Of a DNA stretch of 41,477 nucleotides, positions 7,953-16,074 are shown in pieces. The notes beneath the pieces are model-generated. The model saw only the letters and a program-made list of their open reading frames with translations. It did no database searches and was not told the origin of the DNA. The stretch is taken from positions 1 to 41,477 of the forward strand of contig JAJYRM010000025.1 in NCBI GenBank assembly GCA_021794075.1, read 5' to 3'. Position numbers and translations under genes: made by a program. The stretch is from Bacteroidota bacterium (GTDB taxonomy: Bacteria; Bacteroidota; Ignavibacteria; Kryptoniales; JAKASW01). Position 1 is the stretch's first letter, and each line of letters starts with the position of its first letter.

Positions 7953-9647
7953 TTAACTCGCTAGAAACTTCTTTATCTCTTCGATCACATCCGCGGCTGG
8001 GACCACCTTCCGTTCGCCGGTGCTCCTGAATTTCAGTTCTATGTTGCCCTGTTTGAGGTTTCTTTCGCCGACAATCACCTGGACTGGCATCCCGAGAAGA
8101 TCTGCATCTTTAAACTTGAACCCCGGGCTGACTCCCTGCCTGTCGTCATAGAGGACGTCTATCCCCGCATCCTTGAGCTCGTTGAACACCCTCTCGGCGG
8201 CGGCAACAACTTCCTTGTTATCCATGTTGACTGAAGCAAGATGGACATCAAACGGAGCAATCGATTTTCCCCACTTGATTCCGTTCGCATCGTTGTTCTG
8301 CTCAATGTGGCACGCGATAATACGCTCCACTCCAATTCCGTAGCTTCCCATGACTATCGGCTTCTCCGCGCCCGCTTCGTCCAGGTAGTTCGCGTGGAGG
8401 GCAGCCGAGTACTTCGTTCCAAGCTTGAAGATGTGCCCGATCTCTATCGCGTTTACAATGCGGAGCTTGTGCCCGCAATTCGGACACCCCTCGCCCGGCT
8501 CGACGGTGCGGAGATCATAGTAACCGTCTATCTTAACGTCGCGCTTGAAGTCGATATGCGCCAGATGATAATCGTCTTTGTTCGCACCACTGACGAGCTC
8601 GTTGGCGTCCTCGAGCCGCTTATCGGCGATGATTCTAAAATTCTTTAGCCCGACCGGACCGATTGAGCCCGCGTTAGCCCCTGTAAGTTTCACCAGATCC
8701 TCAGGCTGCATCGCGTATGCCGTCTTGCCGAGCGCCGTTGCGAGCTTCGACTCGTTCAGCTGGTCGTTTCCCGACATGAGGACAAGTACCGCCTCGCCGT
8801 CGGCGCTGTAAACCAGTGACTTCGCCAACCGCTCAGTCGACATCTTGAGAAATTCCGCCACCTGATCGATCGTCTTTATGTTAGGAGTGTGAATCTCCTC
8901 GACGGGCCTAGAATCGCCGACTCGGCCGACAGGCTCCTTCTTGCTCGATGCGACTTCAAGGTTAGCGGCGTAGTCGCAGTTGTCGCAGACGGCGCAGGTG
9001 TCCTCGCCATCGGTAGACTCGACCATGAATTCCTGAGAGCCCGTTCCTCCCATCGCGCCGCTGTACGCGCCAACGATGAAGAACTTCAACCCGCTCCTAG
9101 AATAGATTTTCTTGTAGGCTTCCCTGTGGAGGCCGTAGCTCTTGTCGAGCTCCTCGAAGCTCCTGTCGAATGTATAAGAGTCTTTCATGAAAAACTGTCT
9201 TCCGCGGATGACGCCGGAGCGCGGGCGCGGCTCGTTGCGGAATTTCGTCTGTATCTGGTACCAGATCTGCGGGAGGTCGCGGTATGACTTTATGTTATCT
9301 TTCGCGATCGTCGTGAAAATTTCCTCGTGTGTCGGCGCGAGGACGAGCGGTCTGTTCTTCACGTGGAAGAGCGTATCTCCGAAAGCCTCTACGCGTCCAG
9401 TCTCCTCCCAGATTTCAATCGGGTTAAGCGCGGGGAGTTGAAATTCCTGGGCGCCGATCGCGTCCATCTCTTCGCGGATAATCTCCATGACCTTCTTCAT
9501 GACGCGCCAACCCATCGGGAGCCATGAATATATGCCTGCGGCCAGCGGACGAATGAGACCGGCCCTGACCATCAGTCTGTGGCTGGCCATCGTCGCGTCG
9601 GCAGGATTTTCTTTCAATGTCGGAAGGAAATAGGTACTGAGTCTCAT
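7953..9647 (-). CDS. proS: Prolyl-tRNA synthetase (bacterial type with editing insertion)
   Basis: A class II aminoacyl-tRNA synthetase of 564 residues that charges tRNA-Pro. Class II motif 2 is seen in FRNEPRPRSGVIRGRQF, with TxE-type proline-site residues in LAPTHEE. An insertion of about 150 residues (roughly 230-380) between motifs 2 and 3 resembles the YbaK-like editing domain that clears mischarged alanine. Motif 3 is GSYGIGVERI. A C-terminal anticodon-binding domain follows. ATG 9645-9647 lacks an obvious Shine-Dalgarno, and its leader lies inside a GAAATCCGA-type repeat. It is probably the first gene of the long minus-strand run. Confidence 0.97.
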   Translation of the reverse strand: MRLSTYFLPTLKENPADATMASHRLMVRAGLIRPLAAGIYSWLPMGWRVMKKVMEIIREEMDAIGAQEFQLPALNPIEIWEETGRVEAFGDTLFHVKNRPLVLAPTHEEIFTTIAKDNIKSYRDLPQIWYQIQTKFRNEPRPRSGVIRGRQFFMKDSYTFDRSFEELDKSYGLHREAYKKIYSRSGLKFFIVGAYSGAMGGTGSQEFMVESTDGEDTCAVCDNCDYAANLEVASSKKEPVGRVGDSRPVEEIHTPNIKTIDQVAEFLKMSTERLAKSLVYSADGEAVLVLMSGNDQLNESKLATALGKTAYAMQPEDLVKLTGANAGSIGPVGLKNFRIIADKRLEDANELVSGANKDDYHLAHIDFKRDVKIDGYYDLRTVEPGEGCPNCGHKLRIVNAIEIGHIFKLGTKYSAALHANYLDEAGAEKPIVMGSYGIGVERIIACHIEQNNDANGIKWGKSIAPFDVHLASVNMDNKEVVAAAERVFNELKDAGIDVLYDDRQGVSPGFKFKDADLLGMPVQVIVGERNLKQGNIELKFRSTGERKVVPAADVIEEIKKFLAS

Positions 9648-9781
9648 TGTGAATTTCGGATCTCGGATTTCGTATTTCGGATTTAAGGACTAAAGCTTTG
9701 TATTTACAAGGCAACGATTGAAATAGCGCGTCAAGATTTCGGAACCCAAACCTGTAAACCCGCAATTCGAAATCCGAAATC
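9648..9781. repeat. Inverted GAAATCCGAAATCC-type repeat
   Basis: The left part (about 9653-9681) is built from TCGGATTTCG-like units. The right part (about 9761-9781) holds the complementary ATTCGAAATCCGAAATCC. The two arms can pair across about 80 nt. The element lies between tRNA-Arg and proS and forms the proS leader. It is non-coding and low-complexity. Confidence 0.6.
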
Positions 9782-9786
9782 CCTCG

Positions 9787-9860
9787 TGCCCCCGGCGTGA
9801 CTCGAACACGCGACACAGAGTTTAGGAAACTCTTGCTCTATCCAACTGAGCTACGGGGGC
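9787..9860 (-). tRNA. tRNA-Arg (anticodon CCT)
   Basis: On the minus strand the acceptor GCCCCCG pairs with CGGGGGC. The D arm is AGCTCAGTTGGATAGAGC. The anticodon stem AGAGT/ACTCT encloses the loop TTCCTAA with anticodon CCT, reading AGG. The T arm GTTCGAGTC is present. The discriminator is A, and CCA is not encoded, unlike the tRNA-Glu in this window. Confidence 0.95.
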
Positions 9861-9874
9861 GAATTACCATGTAT

Positions 9875-9903
9875 AATTTATTCGGTTGGGCGAAGATTTA
9901 CAA
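9875..9903 (-). promoter_or_regulatory. Putative promoter of tRNA-Arg
   Basis: Minus strand: TTGTAA (9903-9898), a 17-nt spacer, then TAAATT (9880-9875), ending 14 nt before the tRNA 5' end. This is a reasonable primary-sigma match by eye. Confidence 0.45.
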
Positions 9904-9985
9904 TGATGGGAATGTTGGAATGGTGGAATAATGGATTGTTAGATTAATGGGGTTTTGGAAGGGATTGGTGGATTTATGGATCGAG
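9904..9985. repeat. Low-complexity GGAATGNTGGAAT-type repeat tract
   Basis: Purine-rich degenerate direct units (GGGAATGTTGG, GGAATGGTGG, GGAATAATGG, GGATTTATGG) fill this stretch upstream of the tRNA-Arg promoter. No gene is visible between 9861 and 10229. Confidence 0.5.
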
Positions 9986-10162
9986 GGCACACTGAATATT
10001 CCGAGCAGTCTTCCAGCCGATGTCGCCAATTAATTAATTGCAGATTGTAGGAAGGCGAAATTCCCCGAGCCGTCAACTCACAGGTCCACAGGCTTCTCTT
10101 CTCCTCGCCCCGCAGTCACCCCTTGTCCGCGTCTCCGGTCACCTTCTCCCCCTACACCTACC

Positions 10163-10191
10163 TTGTTTCTTGAGACATGCGCGGGTAAATT
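10163..10191 (+). promoter_or_regulatory. Putative promoter of the DUF2723 gene
   Basis: TTGTTT (10163-10168), a 17-nt spacer, then TAAATT (10186-10191), about 38 nt before the ATG at 10230. The -10 is identical to that proposed for tRNA-Arg. Support is by eye only. Confidence 0.35.
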
Positions 10192-10229
10192 GTGCGGACA
10201 TAAATTCCAATAAGTCAGGCGGGCTAACC

Positions 10230-12989
10230 ATGAACTTTAGGAAGTTAAACATTTACATCGCCGCGGCGATATTTGTCGTGACGTTGATTATGTATGCTGC
10301 AACCACACAATCGTCGGTTGCTTTCTGGGACTGCGGGGAGTTCGCGGCGACGGCGTACTCTATGGAAGTACCTCATCCCCCGGGCGCGCCGCTCTTCACG
10401 TTGATCGGACGCGTGGCGATGATGACTCCATTCGTCAGCGATCCTGGTTTCAGAATAAATCTGATTTCAGCGCTCGCGAGCGCGCTTACCATCATGTTCC
10501 TTTATTTGACGGGGGTGAGAGTAATTTCCCGGTGGAAGAATTTCCCTTCGAACACGATGGGCGCGATCGTAGTATTCGGCGCTTCGGCAATCGGCGCGCT
10601 CCTCTTTTCTGTTACGGACACATTCTGGTTCAACGCGGTTGAATCGGAAGTCTACGCGCTAAGCATGTTCATCGTGTCGTGCGTCATCTGGCTCGGCCTG
10701 GTCTGGTATGAAAAGGCCGACGAGCCCGGCAACGAGAAATACCTTCTCCTGATTGCTTATATGATGGGACTCTCCATCGGCATACATCAACTAAGCTTGC
10801 TCGCTTATTTTACGGTTGCTCTGTTTGTATACTTCAGGTATAACGAATTTAATCTCAAACGATTCATCTACTTCGGCGCCATAACCGTCCTTTCGTTCGG
10901 CATCATATACCCGGTTATAGTTGAGTGGCTGCCGGGAATACTGGACGGCGATGTCGAAATTGGTCCGTTGCATATTACGGAAAGCTTTTTGCTGCAGATC
11001 CTTCCTGTTGTGGTAGTGCTCGCGGCAATCTATGGCATATACAGATCGGAGAAAGAACACAGAAAGATTCTCAACGTATCACTTCTCGCCGTATTGTTCG
11101 TCATCCTCGGGTATTCCACCTACACGCTGATCATAGTACGCGCGAACGCCCACCCGCCCATAAACGAAAACAATCCGGACACGCTTGAAAGGCTCGTCAG
11201 CTATCTGAACCGCGAGCAATACGGCGTGCAGCCGTCCATATTCAACAGACGCTGGGATACCAACGATCCGTCTCACATGCAAAATTACCAGAACTATTCC
11301 TCTGACTGGGATTTCTTCGCGAAGTATCAGTTCGATCACATGTTCCTTCGCTATGTTGGCTGGAATTTCATTGGGCGGTCGGGAGACATTCAGGATGCGC
11401 CCGTGGCATTCGTGAATTCGCCTCAGGGATGGTTCGACGGGACGCGCGGTTACCCCGCCAGGTATTTTGCGATTCCGCTTTTCATAGCGCTTTTCGGCTT
11501 GTGGTACCATTTTAGAAAAGATTGGAAATTCGGACTCGCATTCCTAACGCTATTCATAGTCATGGGCCCCGCGCTCGCACTCTATTTCAACATGGCCCAA
11601 CCGCAGCCCAGGGAGCGTGATTATTTCTTTGTAGGCGCTTTCTTTGTCATGGCGCTCTGGATATCTATCGGCGTGTCGGGCATCCTTGAAATGATCGCTG
11701 ATTATCTCAAAGACAGGAAGACAAAACTCTACGCCACCGCGGCCCTCTCGCTCATCTTCTTCCTGATTCTCCCTTTCAACATGTTCGCGGAGAACCGTTT
11801 CAGTCACGACAGGAACGGCAACTATGTTCCGTTCGATTATTCATATAACATTCTCCAGTCCTGCAAAAAGAACGCGATCCTCTTTACGAACGGCGACAAC
11901 GATACGTTTCCTCTCTGGTACTTGCAGGAAGTAATGGGTGTAAGGACCGATATCAGAATAGTAAATCTCAGCCTCCTGAACACCGACTGGTATATACTGC
12001 AATTGAAAAACGAAACTCCGCATGGGGCAATGAAAGTACCCATAAGCATAAGCGACGGAACCATAAGAAGCATGGCGCCCGTTCAATGGAGCCCGACAAC
12101 GGTGCGCGTGCCCGTTCCGAAGGAAGTGTACGCCCAATTCGGCGTCACCGATACGTCGATCACCAACAAGGGTGCGATACAGTTCGTAATGAACCCGACA
12201 ATCGGCGGAGAAAACGTGGGCGGTGTCCGCGTTCAGGACCTTATAGTAAAGGACATCGTCGAAACCAGTAAATGGCAAAGGCCACTCTATTTCTCTGTCA
12301 CCGTTGCCAACAGCAATTTCATCGGGCTGGACAGGTACCTGCAGATGCAGGGGATGGCCTTGCAGGTAATGCCGTTCGAAATGCGATCTCCTGACGGGCA
12401 GTACCCGATTAACGCGCCTATAATGCGCCAATGTCTCTTCGATACTCCTTCAAAAGTATATATCGAGCCGCACTACGGGTTCAGGTTCACGAACCTGACA
12501 AATCCGAACGTGTATTACGACGACAACGCGCGCAGGCTGAGCCTCAACTACCGCAACCCGTTCATGCGCCTGGCTGTTTACGATCTCCAGCGCGGAGACA
12601 GCGCTGGTACAGTGGCAACGCTCAACCAGATGGAAGCGAAGATTCCAATAGAAGTTCTCCCAATAGATTACCGGATCCTTTCCGATGTCGCGAGGATTTA
12701 TCTGGTCGCAGGCGACAGGAAACAATATGAGAGGTACTCGGCCATCGTGGAACGCGATGCCCTGGCAGCGATAGAAAGGAACCCGATGGATGTCAGTTCA
12801 GCTTACAACCCGTACCGGATCCTCCTCGACATGTACGACATGCGACAGGATTATGGTAAGGAGATCGCCCTCTTGTCGAAACTGCAGTCGATTTTCCCTA
12901 ACGAGAAGGGCATCGGCTCGAGGATAAAACAGCTTCAGGCTCTGATGGCGGGAAGCGGCAAAGCGGAGGTTGACTCTCTCGGCAAATAG
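10230..12989 (+). CDS. DUF2723 membrane protein (TMEM260/O-mannosyltransferase-like)
   Basis: I start at ATG 10230. The reading frame extends 64 codons upstream, but that part is proline- and arginine-rich with no membrane character and overlaps the proposed promoter. The 919-residue product begins with the family signature: a first membrane helix, then SVAFWDCGEFAATAY and VPHPPGAPLF, resembling the catalytic Asp/Glu region of GT-C glycosyltransferases. About ten further hydrophobic helices reach residue ~520 (including NMAQPQPRERDYFF). A large soluble domain and a TPR-like C-terminus follow. The family is related to TMEM260, a protein O-mannosyltransferase; lipid-linked sugar transfer at the inner membrane is therefore an inference here. 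The methyltransferase and GT4 genes downstream are consistent with a glycosylation locus. Confidence 0.88.
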   Translation: MNFRKLNIYIAAAIFVVTLIMYAATTQSSVAFWDCGEFAATAYSMEVPHPPGAPLFTLIGRVAMMTPFVSDPGFRINLISALASALTIMFLYLTGVRVISRWKNFPSNTMGAIVVFGASAIGALLFSVTDTFWFNAVESEVYALSMFIVSCVIWLGLVWYEKADEPGNEKYLLLIAYMMGLSIGIHQLSLLAYFTVALFVYFRYNEFNLKRFIYFGAITVLSFGIIYPVIVEWLPGILDGDVEIGPLHITESFLLQILPVVVVLAAIYGIYRSEKEHRKILNVSLLAVLFVILGYSTYTLIIVRANAHPPINENNPDTLERLVSYLNREQYGVQPSIFNRRWDTNDPSHMQNYQNYSSDWDFFAKYQFDHMFLRYVGWNFIGRSGDIQDAPVAFVNSPQGWFDGTRGYPARYFAIPLFIALFGLWYHFRKDWKFGLAFLTLFIVMGPALALYFNMAQPQPRERDYFFVGAFFVMALWISIGVSGILEMIADYLKDRKTKLYATAALSLIFFLILPFNMFAENRFSHDRNGNYVPFDYSYNILQSCKKNAILFTNGDNDTFPLWYLQEVMGVRTDIRIVNLSLLNTDWYILQLKNETPHGAMKVPISISDGTIRSMAPVQWSPTTVRVPVPKEVYAQFGVTDTSITNKGAIQFVMNPTIGGENVGGVRVQDLIVKDIVETSKWQRPLYFSVTVANSNFIGLDRYLQMQGMALQVMPFEMRSPDGQYPINAPIMRQCLFDTPSKVYIEPHYGFRFTNLTNPNVYYDDNARRLSLNYRNPFMRLAVYDLQRGDSAGTVATLNQMEAKIPIEVLPIDYRILSDVARIYLVAGDRKQYERYSAIVERDALAAIERNPMDVSSAYNPYRILLDMYDMRQDYGKEIALLSKLQSIFPNEKGIGSRIKQLQALMAGSGKAEVDSLGK

Positions 12990-12999
12990 CCGCAAATTT

Positions 13000-13072
13000 G
13001 TTGGTCGAAAATGTTCCGGGGACTTGATTCCTCAGAGTTTTCGGCGCTTGTTCACCGGAACACCTAACCAAC
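13000..13072 (+). other. Nested inverted repeat in the leader of the methyltransferase gene
   Basis: GTTGGT (13000-13005) pairs with ACCAAC (13067-13072). Inside it, GTTCCGG (13013-13019) pairs with CCGGAAC (13055-13061). The structure closes 12 nt before the ATG at 13085 and has no U-run. It could be a read-through hairpin or a translation-control leader. Confidence 0.4.
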
Positions 13073-13084
13073 AGAGAGTATCTA

Positions 13085-13885
13085 ATGAAGATAGATGATG
13101 CCGCAACGGCACCCGTTCAAAAAGAGTCCACAAAATCTCATTGGGAAAATTTCTGGGAAAATAAAAAGGAAGTACGCGAGGTTTACTCCAACAACAACCG
13201 CGTACTCCGCAATCTACTGAAGGTCACCGATCTCAGAGGCAAGAATGTGCTGGAAGTCGGCGCCGGGACGGGCCGGGATAGCTTCAAGTTGACCGACCAC
13301 GGAGCGAACGTGTTCATGCTCGACTATGCCGCCGGCTCGCTCAAGATTATCAAGGAGATCGCGGTCGAGGAGAAGGTCGACGTGAATATGATCGGCGGTG
13401 ACGCTTTTCGTCTCCCATTCGATGACGGCAGTTTCGACGTCGTATTTCACCAGGGGCTTCTCGAACACTTCCGCGAAAACGACGCTCTGCGTCTTCTTAA
13501 GGAAAACGTCCGAGTCCTGAAGAAGGGCGGACTTCTGCTGGTAGACGTCCCGCAGCGGTACCATGTTTACACGGCGATGAAGCACACCCTGATCTCGATC
13601 GACAAGTGGTTCGCGGGGTGGGAAAGGGAATTTTCCGTCGGCGAGCTTTCGGATATTCTGAAAGGCCTCCAACTCGAACCCATATACAGATACGGAGAAT
13701 GGATGTACCCAAGCCTCGCTTACAGGGTCATGAGAGAGGGGTTAATGAAACTCGGCTTGAAACTGCCCCTTTATCCGAAAGTCTCGAACTTCACGTCAAA
13801 TTTCCGCGGCAAGCTGCGGGCCCGTTTTTCGACCAGCCTTGCGCTTCATACAGGTATCTCGATCGGGGTCATCGCGAGAAAATGA
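13085..13885 (+). CDS. Class I SAM-dependent methyltransferase
   Basis: A 266-residue cytosolic methyltransferase with the Rossmann fold. Motif I is VLEVGAGTG (residues 55-63), acidic motif II falls in FMLDYA, and motif IV is in GSFDVVFHQGLLEHF. That order matches Methyltransf_11-type enzymes. The C-terminal ~90 residues are basic and partly hydrophobic and may dock to the membrane or the acceptor. The substrate is unknown. Its position between the DUF2723 protein and a GT4 glycosyltransferase suggests a sugar, lipid-linked glycan or polyprenyl acceptor, which is inference. The leader carries a nested inverted repeat, and the ribosome site is weak. Confidence 0.85.
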   Translation: MKIDDAATAPVQKESTKSHWENFWENKKEVREVYSNNNRVLRNLLKVTDLRGKNVLEVGAGTGRDSFKLTDHGANVFMLDYAAGSLKIIKEIAVEEKVDVNMIGGDAFRLPFDDGSFDVVFHQGLLEHFRENDALRLLKENVRVLKKGGLLLVDVPQRYHVYTAMKHTLISIDKWFAGWEREFSVGELSDILKGLQLEPIYRYGEWMYPSLAYRVMREGLMKLGLKLPLYPKVSNFTSNFRGKLRARFSTSLALHTGISIGVIARK

Positions 13886-13930
13886 TCGAAGGTTCCGCTT
13901 GTTGATTTTTGTCAGAGGCGTTTCAACGTT

Positions 13931-15061
13931 ATGAGAATCCTTGTCATCAATTGGCAGGACATCAAGAATCCACTTGGTGGAGGCGCTGAAGTGCACATGC
14001 ACGAGATATTCTCCAGACTCGCCTCGAAGGGACACGAAGTTGATATGATCGTGTCTCAATTCCCCGGTTCGCCGAACGAGGAGGTAATCGACGGCATTAA
14101 CGTGCACAGACGAGGAGGAAGAAATCTCTTCAACTTTTACGTCAGGGGAATGTACAGACGGCTTCGAGCATCAAAGGAATTCGACGTCGTCGTCGATGAT
14201 ATAAACAAGATACCTTTCTTCACCCCGTCTTTCGTCAAGGAGCCGCTCGCGGCAATAGTGCATCATTTCTTCGGGGGAACGATTTTCAAAGAGACCAATC
14301 CTCTCTTTGCTGGTTATGTCTACCTGACGGAAAGCATGGTACCTTCGATTTACTCCCGAATTCCCTTCGTGGCTGTTTCAGAGAGCACCAGGAAAGAACT
14401 CCTCCGCAAAGGCATAAAAGGATCCATGATCGAGGTCGTCTCTAACGCCGTCGATTCTTCCCTTTACCGCCTCTCCCCCGTTCCACCTGATAAACAGACT
14501 ATCGGATATCTGGGAAGGATCAAGAAGTACAAGAGCGTGGATCATCTGATTAAGGCCTTCGCTATGGTGGCAGGGAAATTCCCCGGCGCGGAACTGCTTA
14601 TAGTCGGAGACGGAGACAATATCGACGGCCTCAAAGAGCTGGCCCGCAAACTGCGCGTCGAGTCTCGCGTGAAATTCACAGGCAAGGTTTCGGACGAGGA
14701 AAAAGTCAGGCTGCTACAGAGAATGACTTTCCTTGTAAATCCATCCGCGAAAGAAGGATGGGGATTGACAGTCATCGAAGCCAACGCGTGCGGCAGACCG
14801 GTCATCGCTGCCGATGTTCCCGGACTGAGAGACAGCGTCCTTGACAACAAGACGGGGTTACTGTACGAGTACGGAAACATAGAGGCGCTGGCGAACAAGA
14901 TAGAGTCCTTTCTTTCAAGCGAACGTTCCACGCGAGAGTTCGGCGAGGTAGCAACCCAATGGGCATCCCGGTTCACCTGGGATAACTCCGCGGACAAGAT
15001 GGAAAGCTTTCTTGAAAAGGTGGCGGCCAAACAATTCTCTAGCAAGGTTCAGTCAATATAG
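13931..15061 (+). CDS. Glycosyltransferase family 4
   Basis: A 376-residue GT-B retaining glycosyltransferase. The N-terminal domain opens with MRILVINWQD and GGGAEVHMHE (residues 16-25), the glycine-rich acceptor/donor loop. The C-terminal Rossmann domain has IGYLGRIKKYKSVDHLI and the family E-x7-E pair Glu275/Glu283 in KEGWGLTVIEANACG, which contacts the nucleotide sugar. It transfers a sugar from an NDP-sugar to a lipid or glycan acceptor on the cytoplasmic face; donor and acceptor are not predictable. It is 45 bp after the methyltransferase, probably in the same operon as the DUF2723 gene. Confidence 0.9.
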   Translation: MRILVINWQDIKNPLGGGAEVHMHEIFSRLASKGHEVDMIVSQFPGSPNEEVIDGINVHRRGGRNLFNFYVRGMYRRLRASKEFDVVVDDINKIPFFTPSFVKEPLAAIVHHFFGGTIFKETNPLFAGYVYLTESMVPSIYSRIPFVAVSESTRKELLRKGIKGSMIEVVSNAVDSSLYRLSPVPPDKQTIGYLGRIKKYKSVDHLIKAFAMVAGKFPGAELLIVGDGDNIDGLKELARKLRVESRVKFTGKVSDEEKVRLLQRMTFLVNPSAKEGWGLTVIEANACGRPVIAADVPGLRDSVLDNKTGLLYEYGNIEALANKIESFLSSERSTREFGEVATQWASRFTWDNSADKMESFLEKVAAKQFSSKVQSI

Positions 15062-15159
15062 TTTCATTCGGCCCGATCGGGGACGGCAATTCACGGGAAA
15101 AAGTTGGGGAGGACTTGGCTTAACGTTGACTATGAGGCTTGAGTATTTGAAATTTATCC

Positions 15160-16074
15160 ATGAATAAAAGCCGGCCGATACAACGGAAGCTCTTCTACTC
15201 AATTTTCCTGAACGGCTTGATAGCGGTGACCGAATTGGTGGGAGGCGTCTTCTCAAACAGCTTCGCGCTGATCTCCGATGCTTTGCATAATTTCAGTGAC
15301 TTCATCGCCCTGATCGCAAGCTTCATCGCGTCGAAGATGATGTACTGGCAGAACAACGAAAAGAAATCGTACGGCTATTCCAGGGTCGAGATTCTTGCCG
15401 CGTTTTTGAACGCGATAGTGCTGGTCCTGATCGGCGCTTACATCATATACGAAGCACTGGCGAGACTATATTCACCGCAGGTTATCGAAGCAAGGCTCAT
15501 GGTTATCATTGCGGCAATCGGCTTCTTGGCCAACCTGATATCCGTTCTGCTCCTCCGCCCTCACAAAGACGAGAATCTCAACGCCAGGAGCGCGTTCCTT
15601 CATCTGGCCACCGACGCTCTGGAGTCCGCCGCGGTTATCGTAACGGCGATCCTTATTTCGATCTTCAAGGTTCATTACCTCGACGCGATTGTCTCAATCG
15701 CAATTGGGCTGCTGGTAATCAAGAGCTCATGGGATATACTGCTCGAATCCGCCAACATACTCACCGAGGGATCGCCTAAAGGGATCGACTTGAACGACGT
15801 GGCCGATTTCATCCGAGGGTTCCCGGAAGTGAAAGGAATTCATCACCTTCACATATGGAGCCTTTCCACCAACTTCAGAGCTCTCTCCGCGCATATTGTC
15901 GTGGAAGACACGCACATCAGTCGCACGATCGATCTTACCAACAAACTCGACAGCCAGCTGTACGACCGTTTCGGCATTAATCATCCTACGTTCCAGCTCG
16001 AAGCGAATCCATGCGAAGACACCCTCATATCACAATACCACGATCGCGAGCCACATGGAACCGACAAGAGATGA
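15160..16074 (+). CDS. Cation diffusion facilitator, zinc-type efflux transporter
   Basis: A 304-residue CDF antiporter of the ZitB/CzcD/ZnT type, exporting Zn2+ (possibly Co2+ or Cd2+) in exchange for protons. Six membrane helices are visible. The metal site is His43/Asp47 in SDALHNFSD and His148/Asp152 in LHLATDALES. The H-D-H-D arrangement is linked to zinc preference in this family. The C-terminal cytoplasmic domain begins near residue 205 (VKGIHHLHIWSL) and has further histidines typical of metal sensing. Its stop codon overlaps the start of the next gene by 4 bp (ATGA at 16071-16074), so the two are translationally coupled. Confidence 0.93.
   Translation: MNKSRPIQRKLFYSIFLNGLIAVTELVGGVFSNSFALISDALHNFSDFIALIASFIASKMMYWQNNEKKSYGYSRVEILAAFLNAIVLVLIGAYIIYEALARLYSPQVIEARLMVIIAAIGFLANLISVLLLRPHKDENLNARSAFLHLATDALESAAVIVTAILISIFKVHYLDAIVSIAIGLLVIKSSWDILLESANILTEGSPKGIDLNDVADFIRGFPEVKGIHHLHIWSLSTNFRALSAHIVVEDTHISRTIDLTNKLDSQLYDRFGINHPTFQLEANPCEDTLISQYHDREPHGTDKR

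Noticed and set aside
10038-10229. Upstream extension of the DUF2723 reading frame
   Set aside because: Pro/Arg/Leu-rich without membrane or signal character and covering the likely promoter; the family starts at the first helix after ATG 10230.
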